This document shows positions 37,059 to 49,794 of a DNA stretch of 64,000 nt, in pieces. The position numbers and the translations under genes are program-made. The notes beneath the pieces are model-generated. The model was not told the origin of the DNA. It saw only the letters and a list, made by a program, of their open reading frames with translations, and ran no database searches. Within the stretch, counting starts at the first letter, position 1. Every line of letters begins with the position of its first letter. Source of the DNA: Fragilariopsis cylindrus CCMP1102 (Eukaryota; Bacillariophyta; Bacillariophyceae; Bacillariales; Bacillariaceae); the NCBI GenBank assembly GCA_900095095.1, contig FMBT01000334.1, forward strand, positions 124,001 to 188,000. Direction: 5' to 3'.

Positions 37059-37937
37059 AAGGAGCGAAAGTTAAGGCACCGCCTCTACTGTATCCGATGC
37101 CATCTACGTCCAGTCCAGGCCAGGCAGCGCAGGAGTAAGCGTGCTATTGAAAAAAGTGCTGATATTTTAATAGTGTGTACGAGAGAGAGATTCCTGCATG
37201 ACCTGAAACTGAGATGAGAGAGAAATAGAAATAGAACTAGTGTGTGTGTGTGTACCGTCCAATAAGTAACCCAGTTGGAATTTGCGATCTTTTTTTTCTT
37301 TCAGTTTGAAAAAGTTTATTTTCTCATGATCCCTTTACTCATTTTTTAATTGGTTTTTCGTAATAAAAATGCCAGTATAGACAGAAATGAAGATGAAAAG
37401 CTGTGATATATGAAGTAAGGGTTGTGCAAAGGAAAAGAACTGCACACAAGTCAAGTTGTATGATGGAGTAAAATCGCATATTCTTTACTTGCAGGTTGTC
37501 TTATACATCTTTTTTCTCTTCTTTTGATATGGACTAGGACCATGATGGAATGGATGAAATCCATTGAGTTTTTTGGGAGGATATATTACTTTTTTTGACA
37601 CACGAGAGAGTGAGTGAGTAAGTTTGTGATTGTTTCGAGTCGAGTCGAGTATCATTGATTTATAATACTTGCATGTTCGCTAAAAAGTGTTTTCGGTCCT
37701 AAAACATTTGCGGTCCTAGTATGCAGTCGCCAAGCTATTTATATATAATACTTATAGGTTATGGAAGCAACGAATATGTTCTTCATACAAGATGTGACCG
37801 ATCATATACAAAGTTACAATAGTATACATTAAAATAAGAAAGATCCCGCTTTCATTTTTGCAGATATAGAGATGATGCTATTTTAATTTGTTTGTTTATA
37901 TTTTTATTTATTTCGTTCTTACTTATCTTAGTAAGAA
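37059..37937. other. Intergenic, no gene seen
   Basis: Spacer between convergent genes with a short GT repeat near 37240 and GAGTC repeats near 37639. No coding signal. Confidence 0.55.
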
Positions 37938-39170
37938 TCATTCTAACAATTGTCGTAATCCTGTTTTCGATTTGGGTTTAGAGAGAGTCAAAAGTACATC
38001 AACAATTGCTTTAAATGTCTTATCTTCGGCACTTTTTTTTCGTTTCTTATTCTTCTCCATTGTTTTTCCTTTTTACTGTGTTTCCATTTGTTTTCAATTT
38101 CATTTAATGCACTTAGTGTTATAATTAATTTTTCCTTTTTAAATATCATAGACATTTAAAAATCTTGTATTACGAACAAGAACTCTTGGTATATTGGATG
38201 TTGCCACCCATAAATTAATTGGCACGCCATGATACGATGCATGATAATCGCTTTTTTCACTACTACTACTATCGTACTTTCAATATCACTATCTTCCTCT
38301 TTTTCTGGTTCTAAATAATGGTCCACAATTAATGCTGTGGTTGTTTTGATTTCTGAATTCTTTTTTTGGTGGTTTTACCAATACCATAATTTTGTTCTAA
38401 TATTTTTGCCCATGGACCTGTTTGTGTGATTCCAGCATTAGATGATTCACAATAATTAAATTCCCTTCTTTAATTTTTGACTTAACAACGATCGGATTGC
38501 GATTTTTTTGACATTCTTATTTAATTTACAATTGCCATAATCGACGGTATTTTTGGACCATGTGCCTTGGCACCCCACGCCAATGTGCGGGACGGGAATG
38601 TCCCGCACGAGCTTGTCCACCACCCTTTTGAGGTCGGACCTTCCGACCACTACCACTTACTTCGGAGATTGTTTTTGATTTCGCGGTACGTACACCACGA
38701 ATTTTGTTCCGAATATAATCCACCGCTTGTTTAATTAAATCAATCCGAATGGGATCAAGACCAAATACTGTGGATTCTAACCAGATTGAACCAACTGATC
38801 CTGATGATGATGATCCTAATTCGTCATCATCTTCTACAGCAGCACCTCCTTTACCGGTAGGTCCATCAAGAATTTGAATATGCAATCGTTCTGGTAATGG
38901 TAACACTGGACGGAGTTGATGTTGTTGAAACGATGATGATAGAGTATCAATGGCATTGTCAATATCAATATCATCTTCGTCGTCGTCATGTTCATCACTA
39001 CCAAATTCGTGTTCATTTTCTATTTCCTTTCCATTATTAATTTTGTCATTATTGCCATCATTGTTATTGTCGGCGTTCTCCAAATCTTCCTGCTGATGTA
39101 ACGATGATGATGATGCAGTCGGTGGTGGAGGTGGCAGTTTGTTCTTCTTCTTGTTCTTGTTCTTATCCAT
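37938..39170 (-). CDS. Mitochondrial large-ribosomal-subunit protein uL4m, many frame breaks
   Basis: Ribosomal protein L4 lines the peptide exit tunnel. The uL4 core reads STVFGLDPIRIDLIKQAVDY, RTAKSKTISEVSGSGRKVRP, QKGGGQARAGHSRPAHWRGG, AKAHGPKNTVDYGNCKLNKN, KKIAIRSLLSQKLKEGNLII and, near the end, ATSNIPRVLVRNTRFLNVYD, after which a basic C-terminal extension runs to a stop at 37938. At least seven one-base losses lie between 38590 and 38150. Plastid uL4 is plastid-encoded in diatoms, so a nuclear copy is most likely mitochondrial. The ATG at 39170 gives a Lys/Asn/Pro-rich start that is a poor import signal. Coding-like sequence continues upstream (SSFAPSK near 39200; MINFTLSKRSYPSTARLYIR from 39540), which looks like the real mitochondrial presequence. 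Confidence 0.85.
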
Positions 39171-39856
39171 CAGTTTCAGTCGTTTCGGTTTTTCGATGGT
39201 GCAAAAGATGATTTTAAATCAAATGTCAAATTGGGTGGTAAAATACCATGATCGCATCCTCAGCCAACAGCATGAGTCTGATCATTTGGTTGTGAATGAA
39301 TTGCATTATTGCAGTTGATTTTCAATGCACCATTAGTATACGTCTGACAATACTGTGGTAATAACGACTGCACCTTCGTGCAGTAGTCGTCTGAATTTTC
39401 GTTAACTGTCTTAGAGGGAAAACCATTCTTGTTGTTGTCGTTGTCGTTGTTGTTGTCGTTATTATCTGTTGGATATAATTACGTATATACAGGCGTGCAG
39501 TAGAAGGATACGATCGTTTTGAAAGCGTGAAGTTTATCATACAGCAGTTGTGAGGTCGTTGTCTGCCCTTCTTCATGAACTTCGTTTTTCATTTTAGACC
39601 GTTTGACGGGATTCGATGACTAGATCAGATTCATTCACGTTTATCGAAGTCATCGGTAGCAGTATAATGATAGTGAATAGGACCTAGAGTGAAGAGAGGA
39701 TGATACAGTACATCAGATTCTTAAAAAAAATGAAATCAAGAAGCAATTCTATATGTGATTTGTGATTTTGCTGTGTGTTCCATTCTTAATTTCGTCTCAA
39801 ACGACGAACAAATAGAGAGGATAGAAATAGAAGAAACCGATACAGCAAAAATAATC

Positions 39857-42800
39857 ATGAAGGAGGATTCTAACAATGGTGAAAAGAATGAGTCGTCAAC
39901 TTCTTCTACTACTACCACTACTGCAAGAAGTAATAGTTCTTTGTTAGAAAAAGAACAACAACAGCAACAGCAACAACAACTCCCTCCACCTGAATCATTT
40001 TTTGTTTTTGTGGTAGGTCATTGTGAAGGTGAGTGAAAAAGAAGTTATCGAATCGTATCGATGAGAGTTATTTATTTGTTTTGTTCCTGTGCTTGTTACA
40101 AATCGCCATCAGCCAATCAGTCAATCAATTAATCAATCAATCAATTGCTAAAAAATAAAAAAAATGGACACTTTTTTCTTTTCTTGTTGAAACATACACA
40201 AAACACAGAATGGCCTGAAAATCGTATAGCACAAGGTGATACAGGAATATATAATGAATATATTAATGTAGGTGTACCAATAGATCAATGTATGTATATA
40301 AAGGATGATGACTGTACCAAAACAAATTGTCAAAACAAATTAGAAATATTTTTACAACAACAACAACAACAGCGTAGTGAACAACAACAACCTACTACTG
40401 CTGCTGCTGCTGCAACTACTGCTGCTGCTACTGCTGCTGCAACTACTTTCGTCTTTTACTATGGTGGTCATGGCACAACGAATGGTTTTGCAACAATTGG
40501 TGGTACTTGGACATGTAAGTTTTACTTGTAGTGTACTTGTATCTGAAAAACTGACTGACGGATGATATAACTTGACTTGACTTGATTTGACTTGCTTCAT
40601 TCAGTCTATAGCTAGCTATAACTCGACTCGACTACACTGAACTCGACTTGACTCGACTCGACTCACTCACTCACTCGACTAACACACTCACTCTTAATAA
40701 AAATTAGATGAACAAGTGTGTAATACTGTTGAAACATTATTCCATGGTGATCGTGTCTTATTTTTATTAGACTGTTGCGCTTCTGGAAATTTATGTGATT
40801 ATCTACCATCATCATCAACATCATCGTCATCATCGACAACGTCAACGTCAAACTGCAATAACAGTGAAACTCGTGTTGATAGTGATGACGACACAGCAGC
40901 AGCAGCAGCAGCAGCAGTAGCAGTAGCAGTAGCACATAATAATAATAATACAAAGACGAAACAATACCTTCTTTTAGCATCGAGGTGCGTAATGCTACGT
41001 TATTTGTTGTTGTTGGATTTATTTATCAATTTTAATATTTTTCCCCTTCCTTTTGTTTCTCACCATATCATCCTCTATCTATATAATTTTGGTCATTTAA
41101 TTTAATCGATTCTCAAAATATATCAATTCAAAGTCCTCCATACGTGACAGCTAACGCTGATGGGGAAGAATGGGTTCTGGTTAATTCATGGATACAATTG
41201 ATGCGTTGGTCGGGTTATTATGATAACAATGATGATGATGTCAATAGTAATACTGACAATGATGATGGCAGTAATGTCGGCGTTCAAACACAACGAAGTT
41301 ATGCTCCTCCTACTTCTAATAATACTTGTGATACACGACGTATTCCTCCTCCATCATTGATATATCAGATGTCACTTTTGGCTGATCGTACAGCGTTCGA
41401 ATTGGCTGATCAATTTTTTGCATATCTTACACCGTCAAAGACAATAAGGGCAAATGATGATGATAGTAATGATAATGATAGTGATAATAATTTCTTGATT
41501 GATCTAAGTTGGATGCCAAAACGACGACAAAAACGAAAACAACAATCGACCGCCACCGATGATGATGATGATGATGATAACATTGCCGTTGTTGTACCAT
41601 CATGGTTTCCGGCATCGTCATCGATATCGAAATTCTCGTTACCATATACTGCATTTGATGAACCAATTGAGTGGCAAAAACAACTTCCAGAAGAAGCTAA
41701 AATTTTGTCCATCGATAATTGTATGGTTGGTGATTCTGTCTTTTATAGGCATCCTGGGGGGATTCCAAGATCGTCGGTACAACCATCAGCTACTACCCTC
41801 TTCTCATCTGATATAAAGCAAAAGCAGCAGCAGCAGCAGGATATATCTTATTATTATGTCCCACCCATGTGGTTGGTAGGAACTATTTTATCCTTCGTCA
41901 CCGTCTCTAATGATGATAAAGAAAGTAATAAACTTTTACGAATTAGGGTTAGGTATCCATCACAACAGGAACAATGGGAAGTTGAGGTATCGCATAATTG
42001 TCTGATGAATGGTTTCTATTTTGCACAACAATGGATGCTACCAAAGTTATTTTGTAGAGCTCAAATAATGCTGGCAAAGGATTATTTACAATTTTTAGAC
42101 TGTTCGTCTTTGGTCGTCAATACACCAGTTCGGGTCACCCTTTATAAAAACGACGGTCGTAACAAAAACGACGATGGTGATATACTCACAACACGAGAAG
42201 GGGTTATACTCGACTGGAGATATTTCAACTGGAAAAATCATATTATTTCCTGCCACCCGTCCGATGGGTTAGTTGTGGCGAACACAAAGTACGATGAACT
42301 TTACTTTGACGAACTTCCTGTTTCGATCAAGGCATTTGCAAGAAGTTTAGGATATACCAAATCTAGCTGGGACAATGACACGGAAATTCCGGCTGACACA
42401 AAAGACTGGGATGAGCTTACAGAATTTGAAAAAGAGGCTGCTACCATGTTGGGATACGTTCGACAAAAACGCAGTACAGCCTCTGTAGATGATGACGATG
42501 ATTCGAATGACCTTCACCCTTTTAGAATTGCTGGAGCTGTTGTTCCTGTGAAATGGAATGATAGGAACCAACAATCTTGTTTGGTACCATTGAAACATAT
42601 CGTTTATCCAGAAATCAAGCTCCCTTCTTCGATAACAACCGTCTCGACTTCATCGTCGTCGGAGAAGGAACGACCACACCAATTTAATAACGAACTTACG
42701 AAGTTGCAACGTCAAACTTTATTTCGAAAAAGCTTAGAAGCAAGTGGAAAATCTATCGGAAACGCCAAGTCGATACTGGGTACCGCCAGACTTAGCGCTT

Positions 42801-43674
42801 ACTGGCCAGATGATGGAGACTTTTACGATGCAGTATCCATCGACGAAGACGACGACGCATTATCATTGGAATTGTTAACGTCTCATTTTGAATTTACATT
42901 ACCCGGAATATACTGCCCAATCTTGTACGAAGATGGAGAAATGCATCTAACTCCTATTAGTTATATTTTCAAACGAGGGGATCAAAAACGACGATTCAGC
43001 AATTATGATGTAGATGACGACAGCGACAGCGACGAAGAGAAAGATCAAAAGGCGGTATCATCGTCCTTTCCAACAGAGGAATCTATCAATACTATGTCGA
43101 CTCTTCTTCTTGATATCTCGCGGCAGACACTATCATTTGGTGAGCACTTTTCTGATATCGCAACGCAACTGGAACATGCATCGCATTTACTCCATGCCGC
43201 GTTTGAGAAAAAGAACATGGACGATAAACGTAATAAGCGGACGGACCAGTTCGAAGAACCGAAGAACAGCATAATATCATTGTCAGCAACAATTACTGCT
43301 AGTACTACTGCTTCTAATTCAACAAGCGAGTCTTGTGAAACTTGTAGTAATGCCAGTGTCGACGACGCTGAAATGACTACTACACTACTACTACTACTTG
43401 TAATAATAATCCAAGTGAGAATAAATCGTATATCAATTATGATTGGACGGACCTACCGGAGAATATTAAGAATGCAGCACAAAGAATTGGCTACAATAAA
43501 AAAATATGGAACACTGACGGGGATTTGTCTATTAATGAAAAGGAATGGAATGATCTTAATTCAAAAGAACAACAGGACTTGAAAACCATTGGCTACAGTG
43601 AAGCTTCTTGGGATATGGAGGATAGTAGCGAGGAGGATGATGATGATGATGATTCCGATGATTCCGACAATTGA
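39857..43674 (+). CDS. Caspase-like (peptidase C14) protein with C-terminal W/GY repeats, 3 introns
   Basis: A caspase-fold peptidase candidate. It shows strand FFVFVVGHCEEWPEN, the catalytic His in FVFYYGGHGTTNG and the catalytic Cys in RVLFLLDCCASGNL, the order and spacing of family C14. Low-complexity Gln/Ala, Ser and Asn inserts sit between them. Exons are 39857-40028, 40209-40514, 40708-40984 and 41134-43674, all joined by GT-AG introns in phase. The last exon adds an SH3/Tudor-like patch (VGDSVFYRHPGG...WLVGTILSF) and at least four helical units with W-x2-L...(L/I)-G-Y-x4-W, for example WDELTEFEKEAATMLGY. One frame break near 43400 hides the last two units; restored, the protein ends in an acidic tail at 43674. 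The start could be as early as 39730. Activity and substrate are unknown. Confidence 0.8.
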
Positions 43675-44635
43675 TTGTTGCATTTCTTTTTCATAAAACT
43701 GTAGCGCAAGTACTATACTGTAGTCCTGTCCACAAGTACTATGATTGCTTAAGGTTTAATAGTAGGATTTTATGAAAGTGAGAGATAGGAGTCTTGGTAT
43801 TATTATATCTGTGCTTTTCTCTGCATATATCCTACTACTAAAGCTGGCTTTAGCGCGTGTTAATTTCTATCGTGCATTTTTCCTGCCAAAAGATGCGTGT
43901 TTCAGTTGTGCATTAGATTATCGCGTTGATTTCCGCTCTTTTCGGGGGAATTCTTGTTCGTTTATCCACCGACCCCATAAATTCGCATTGGCGCAAAGCT
44001 GTGCGGGTCATAATAGTCAAATACAGAAGCACGATACCTGTAGGAGATATGTTTCAGATGTGGAGATCCCACGGGCGTTATTAACGTAATAAAACTCCTT
44101 ACTCTCTCCATTACAAATACTACCGATATTACTCTACATCATCAGAATACTCCTTCTAGCTCGCAATTGATCGAAGTAAAAGAAGAAGAGCTGCCAATTA
44201 TACTTATTTTCTCGACTAGATTCGATTCTGTTATTTTTGCTGTCTTTGCTATTTAAATCCATCGTAAGTACCATATAGAAAGCATAGCATGGTATATATC
44301 GATATAGACAGATTGATTGTAACAAAGAACGACGATTTGTATCCACCACCACACACCCCCGTACATTGGAGTTATTTATTGTGTATGCTTTATCTTCTTT
44401 ACAAGTAAATTAATTGAGATAAATATATTTTTCCTTTCCCCTAACATCTTTTTTGCTACTCGCATCTCTGTCTTATTACTAAATAAAATAAATTGTAACT
44501 TGCCTGTTTGTTGTTTTTTCTGGAATTTAATTTAATTTAATTTTAATTAAAATTTTAAAAAGAATTAAACTTCCACAGAGGGAAAAAAACAAAAAAAACG
44601 AGAACAAAATAGGGAGAAAAAAAAACAAAAATAGG
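43675..44635. other. Intergenic, no convincing gene
   Basis: Contains a 105-codon ORF at 43772-44089 with one hydrophobic segment and no recognisable domain, judged to be chance. The AT-rich end is the adaptin promoter and a purine-rich 5' leader. Confidence 0.5.
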
Positions 44636-47492
44636 ATGGCGAAAGGTAAAGATGGTGGAGGTGGAGGTAATTCCAATGATTCCAAATATTTTACTACCCA
44701 AAAAAAGGGTGAAATGCATGAATTACGAATGGAATTACACGCCACAGAAAAACATGTGAAGGTAGATGCCGTGAAGAAAGTCATTGCCAGTATGACCGTC
44801 GGGAAGGATGTTAGTATGTTATTTACGGACGTCTTAAATTGTGTCCAAACGGGGAATATTGAATTGAAAAAATTAGTTTACCTGTATCTGATCAATTATG
44901 CAAAGACACAACCAGAATTGACATTATTAGCGGTGAATACCTTTGTGAAAGATTCCGCGGATGCCAATCCCTTGATCCGTGCCTTAGCGGTGCGTACCAT
45001 GGGATGTATCCGAGTGGATCGGATCACCGAATATTTATGTGAACCATTAGGTCGTGCCTTACGGATGATGACCCGTACGTACGGAAAACGGCGGCAGTCT
45101 GTGTAGCGAAGTTGTACGATATCGCACCCGAATTAGTCGCCGAACGTGGCTTCCTGGATACGTTACACGACCTGATTAGTGATTCGAATCCCAGTGTCGT
45201 GGCGAATGCCGTCGCTGCCCTATCGGAAATTGCGGAATCCTCCGGGAAGGATGTCATGAAGGTCTCCGCGGCGGTACTACAAAAACTGTTAGCGGCCTTG
45301 AATGAATGTACCGAATGGGGACAAGTGTTCATCTTAGATTCTCTTGCGAAATACACTCCAGCAGATGGTCGAGAGGCGGAAGGGATCATTGAACGTGTCA
45401 CTCCACGATTACAGCATGCGAATTCGGCTGTGGTATGAGTGCCGTGAAGGTGATTTTATCCTACATGGAACTCATGGGATCGAGTAACATCCGTAGTGAT
45501 GCCATCCGGTCCTTAACTCGGAAATTGGCACCACCGTTGGTGACTCTACTAAATTCGGAACCGGAAATTCAGTATGTCGCTTTGCGCAATATCAACCTGA
45601 TTGTTCAAAAACGTCCTCATATTTTGGAAAATGAAATCAAGGTCTTCTTTTGCAAGTACAATGATCCAATTTATGTCAAAATGGAAAAGTTAGAGATTAT
45701 TATCAAACTTGTTCAGAGAAGAATATTGACCAAGTCCTATTGGAACTAAAGGAATATTCGACAGAAGTCGATGTCGATTTTGTCCGGAAATCGGTTTCAG
45801 CAATCGGTCGATGTGCTGTTAAGTTAGAACGGGCAGCCGAACGGTGTATTGGTGTATTGTTGGAATTGATCCAGACTAAGGTCAATTATGTTGTACAGGA
45901 ATCTGTTATTGTTATCAAAGATATTTTCCGTCGATATCCGAATCGGTACGAGAGCATCATTGCAACCTTGTGTGATAATTTGGATACACTTGACGAACCC
46001 CTAGCGAAGGCCAGTATGATCTGGATCATCGGTGAATATGCGGAACGTATCGACAATGCCGATGAACTCCTTGATACCTTTTTAGAAACTTTTGAGGAGG
46101 AAGACCCGGCTGTACAGTTGCAATTATTAACGGCTACTGTAAAATGTTTCTTGAAGAATCCCGAGGACACGCAAGATATGGTCCAACGGGTCCTCGATTT
46201 AGCCACCGAGGAAAGTGATAACCCCGACTTGCGCGATCGTGGATTTATATATTGGCGTCTATTGAGTACCGATCCCGAAGCAGCCAAAATGGTCGTGTTG
46301 GGGGACAAGCCTGTCATTGAAGATGATACTTTCCGGCTTGATCCAGGTCTTTTGAATGTTTTGATTGGACAGATTGCTACATTGAGTAGTGTATACCACA
46401 AACCCCCCGAAGCATTTGTAGTTCGTAGGGCAGCAGGCATCTCCGCTGATGACGACGAAGACGACGATGATGATGAGAATTATGAGGATGGAGATACTGG
46501 CGAAGGAGATCTGTTGGACATGGGTGGAATGAACATTAATGATAGCAGAGGAGCTACTGCTTCAGTGGTATGTACTGATCAATTTTAGACTGCAATTTTT
46601 TCTATGTGTGTCTCTTTGTTAGTTTGATCTTGTTATTCTTTCTCCCTCTCCCATGTCGATCATCAAAAATCAAAACTGTAAATTACAAACAGAAACAAAA
46701 CATATATAGCTCACACATTGTGCCTTCTTCTACCCATTACAGTATGAAACTAAGTCACCCATGAATAAGGTGTGTGGTGCTGAAAAATCGAATGGTATCG
46801 AAGTATATGCTGGCTTCCGCCAAGTAAATGGAACGATCCGCATGGAGATGCAAATGAACAACATAAGCTCTCCAGCTGAGATTCAGGGACTGGCTATTCA
46901 GCTCAACAAGAACTCGTTTGGTTTGAGTCCGACGAGTCAGCAAATTTCATGCAATCCGCCAATTGCACCCGGTAGCAGTGGGATTGCAACCGTCGAATTG
47001 GTTGTCACGCCTAATATGCTTGCTCCGCAGTCGGCTAATCAGCCAGCGTCTCCTCAGGTGCAAATCGCCATCAAGAACATGCAGACGGGAACTGTTTTCT
47101 ATTTTGCCGTTGATTTCAATTTGGAAGCTTTGTTCAGTCAGGATGGCACCATGGAACGATCGGTCTTTATAGAATCGTGGAAGTCTATCGATGACCGCAA
47201 TGAACTATACGGTACAGTCAGTGACATACCCCCCGAAAATTTGGATATTGACACAGTCATCAATAAGTTTAAAGCGAACAACATCTTTTTCATCGCTCGC
47301 CGACCGGTTCCGAACGCGGAAGGTCAAGAGGTAGTTTACTTCTTCATGCGTACCATCACTCAAATGGAATTCCTTGCTGAGCTTACCTTCAAACAAGGCG
47401 TAACGGCGTGTAAGATATGTCTTAAGACAGAAAACTCATCATACGGTCTTTTAGCCAAGCAAGCCATTGAATATCTACTACGAGATTTCTAA
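44636..47492 (+). CDS. AP-1/AP-2 adaptor complex subunit beta (beta-adaptin), 1 intron
   Basis: A large adaptin of clathrin coats. The trunk is all-helical HEAT/ARM repeats: [77 protein letters not shown] and [19 protein letters not shown]. An acidic hinge ([16 protein letters not shown]) leads, across intron 46568-46742, into the beta-appendage and platform: [45 protein letters not shown] and [12 protein letters not shown]. The restored length is about 894 residues, typical of AP-1/AP-2 beta. Algae often have one shared beta subunit for AP-1 and AP-2, so I do not choose between them. The hinge is short and I see no clathrin box. One base is missing near 45065, 45433 and 45713. Confidence 0.95.
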
Positions 47493-48533
47493 AGAATAAT
47501 AATAGCACTACAGTATTTACCAACTATACCGTTTAATGAATGTAAAGTGAAAAAATAAAAACCAATAATATCGATCAAGCTCAGTCAAAATCTACGGTAC
47601 AATCTGGTCTGGGTACTACGTGAGTTGATAGGAATTAAATGCATTATGGTACAAGCGTCAACTCCGGACTACTCTATCTCTATAACTACTAGACCAATCA
47701 TAATAATACAAATATCTATATGTAGCTAATATCAGAAGGAATGTACAGTATTAATGCCGTTCAATTTGGTCTCCGTTCATTTCTATTTTCACATCAGATG
47801 CCCATTCTACAGTACCGGTCTATCTCTGTCAGCTAGCTGTCTTCTATTCGATATAGGTGATAATTTATCGCTCCATCTACCGCACGATAGTCCACTAGCG
47901 AGCTCTGGTAAGGTTAAAATACTATACTAGCTAGTGAGTAACGTTAGCCGTTCCCCCGTATGTAGAATGTTGTTGTTTTTTCATGTGATGATTGTTGATA
48001 TATATCTTAAATTTTTTGTGTCGTTGCCTTGAATAAGAAGTCAGGTCATTTCAGGAGAAAAAAACGCCCCATCGTACAAACGTACTATTTAAAAGTACTT
48101 GTACAGTAGAACTATGACCGCAGGGCTAACAACTAAAAGAACTACCTAAGTTGAGAGTCCTAGTATTTCTACCATAATTTTAAAAAAATCATGATAATTC
48201 AATTGACCTATCTGAATACTACGGTAGCTAATTACGTACTGTACGTACCGGCAATATGAATGAAATCTATTAAGCTAAATACCGATAGTAGAAACTTGTA
48301 CATTATTAATTAAATTTCTTTTTATTATATGAATATGAATTGCTTTTTAATTTATTCTTTGTTCCTTCTTCATTTTGTTGAAGGAGAGCAAGCGTTGTTG
48401 TTTTTTATCTTATTTTGTTTAATTTTCTGCGAAATTGTGCCATAGATTAATTTTATATCATACGTAGTGCAAAGTCCACTTGACCGTGTTTCTGTTGTTA
48501 CATATGCCGTGTTTATCCTTTGACTTTAATCTA
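47493..48533. other. Intergenic, no gene seen
   Basis: About 1 kb between convergent genes, rich in TACTGTA/TAGCTAG-like short motifs and stop codons. No coding signal. Confidence 0.6.
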
Positions 48534-49496
48534 TTAACGTGTGTCTTGGTCTTCGCTATTCTCTTCATTCTTTGCTCCAATGGCTTTTGGAGCCCTTGGA
48601 AGACGAATGTTTGACTTAACAAAAAGCTTTTGTACAATAGCAGGCTCCAAATTTTGAGGAGTTGGTTGCTGAGTTCCATCGAAAGTAGGACGTCCAGTGG
48701 GCTGTTGTGAAGGTGCATTCGAATCACCAGCTGCGGATGGGAAACTAGTAGATGGGGCTGTAGTAGGAGAAAAGGTTTCAACTGTTCCTGGTTTTTGACC
48801 CAAGTTGGGAATAAAAGCTAGAGTACCTGCTACTGTAATAAGTTCGAAGTTTCCAGTAATTCCAGTAAAGTCGTTGACCCCACCAATAATAACACCAGGA
48901 AAGGATGGAGGAAGTGGGTTCTGTGTCTGCACACCCGCACTGGGCGCGCCAAAAAAAGTGGAATCCGTAATTCCGCCAGCATCTGTTAATGTGATACCTG
49001 GAGCTGCGTTGAAATTGAATGCCGTTCCGGCATAAAGGAAAATACAGTTCTGACTACCACGAAGACACAGATTGAACACACAGGTATGTGCTTCAAGGGT
49101 AGCAAGGCCAGACCCTGCCGTAGCGACACACTCTCCATTGAATGTGAAAGCCGAATTAATATCTGCGGTCGTTTCAGGTTGAACACCCCCAGCAAAGTTC
49201 CCAAGTACCTCAACTAGATTAACTGAGTTGGGACGAAAGACATTACCACTTTGAATAATCGAGGATCCGAGAACAAAGTTTGTGTTTCCAGGATCGACAC
49301 TGCCGGTTGGGTCCGGGAATCTTTTGAAGTTAACTGCGAAGTTGGCCTTAGCAGTAACAATAGTGTATTCACTTGCCCACATATTTTTCTTTCCAACACC
49401 TTTAGTTGAAAAACTAGGCGATAGCGTATCCTGTGCAGCAACACTTGCTAAACAGGTAGCCAAAGCAACAATGAGTAAATTAGTAGCGTAAATCAT
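48534..49496 (-). CDS. Secreted beta-barrel (dirigent-like) protein with Ser/Thr/Pro-rich tail
   Basis: A complete 320-residue protein. A textbook signal peptide (MIYATNLLIVALATCLASVA/AQ) precedes a beta-rich domain with NFVLGSSIIQSGNVF, FNGECVATAGSGLATLEAHT, CVFNLCLRGSQNCIFLYAG and VIIGGVNDFTGITGNFELIT. The Gly-rich end strand resembles dirigent or allene-oxide-cyclase barrels. Four Cys could form disulfides. A Ser/Thr/Pro-rich linker with diatom-type PS-x-QP spacing (APSQQPTGRPT) and a charged C-terminal tail follow. It is probably secreted or cell-wall associated. Diatoms have multigene families of such proteins; the function is unknown. No frame break. Confidence 0.75.
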   Translation of the reverse strand: MIYATNLLIVALATCLASVAAQDTLSPSFSTKGVGKKNMWASEYTIVTAKANFAVNFKRFPDPTGSVDPGNTNFVLGSSIIQSGNVFRPNSVNLVEVLGNFAGGVQPETTADINSAFTFNGECVATAGSGLATLEAHTCVFNLCLRGSQNCIFLYAGTAFNFNAAPGITLTDAGGITDSTFFGAPSAGVQTQNPLPPSFPGVIIGGVNDFTGITGNFELITVAGTLAFIPNLGQKPGTVETFSPTTAPSTSFPSAAGDSNAPSQQPTGRPTFDGTQQPTPQNLEPAIVQKLFVKSNIRLPRAPKAIGAKNEENSEDQDTR

Positions 49497-49529
49497 GGTG
49501 GCGATTCAATGTTTGATGATTATGATACG

Positions 49530-49553
49530 ATGGGATGGGATGGGATGGGATGG
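49530..49553 (+). repeat. (TGGGA)n short tandem repeat
   Basis: About five GGGAT units sit some 35-55 nt upstream of the secreted-protein start codon, in its 5' UTR or promoter. Confidence 0.85.
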
Positions 49554-49768
49554 ATGTAAATATTGATACAACGTTGTTATGCTGGGAAAATTGTAATACA
49601 TAGAAATGTCGAGTAAATGCTCACTGTGTGGTGTCGATATCGCCTCCATGTTTAAAACTGATAGAATACTGTACATAATATTAGAACTCACTACCGGCGG
49701 TACGTCGTATTGTACGTGACAAATGAGAGGAATAGAAAGAGAAAATAATTTTAAATTATAAATCGATC

Positions 49769-49794
49769 GGGCCCAAAGCTATCGTTTTGGGCCC
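49769..49794. repeat. Small hairpin, GGGCCCAAA / TTTGGGCCC
   Basis: A perfect 9-bp stem with an 8-nt loop in AT-rich spacer. Confidence 0.75.

Noticed and set aside
43772-44089. 105-codon plus-strand ORF with a hydrophobic start
   Set aside because: No domain, no splice context and composition like the surrounding spacer; ORFs of this length occur by chance here.
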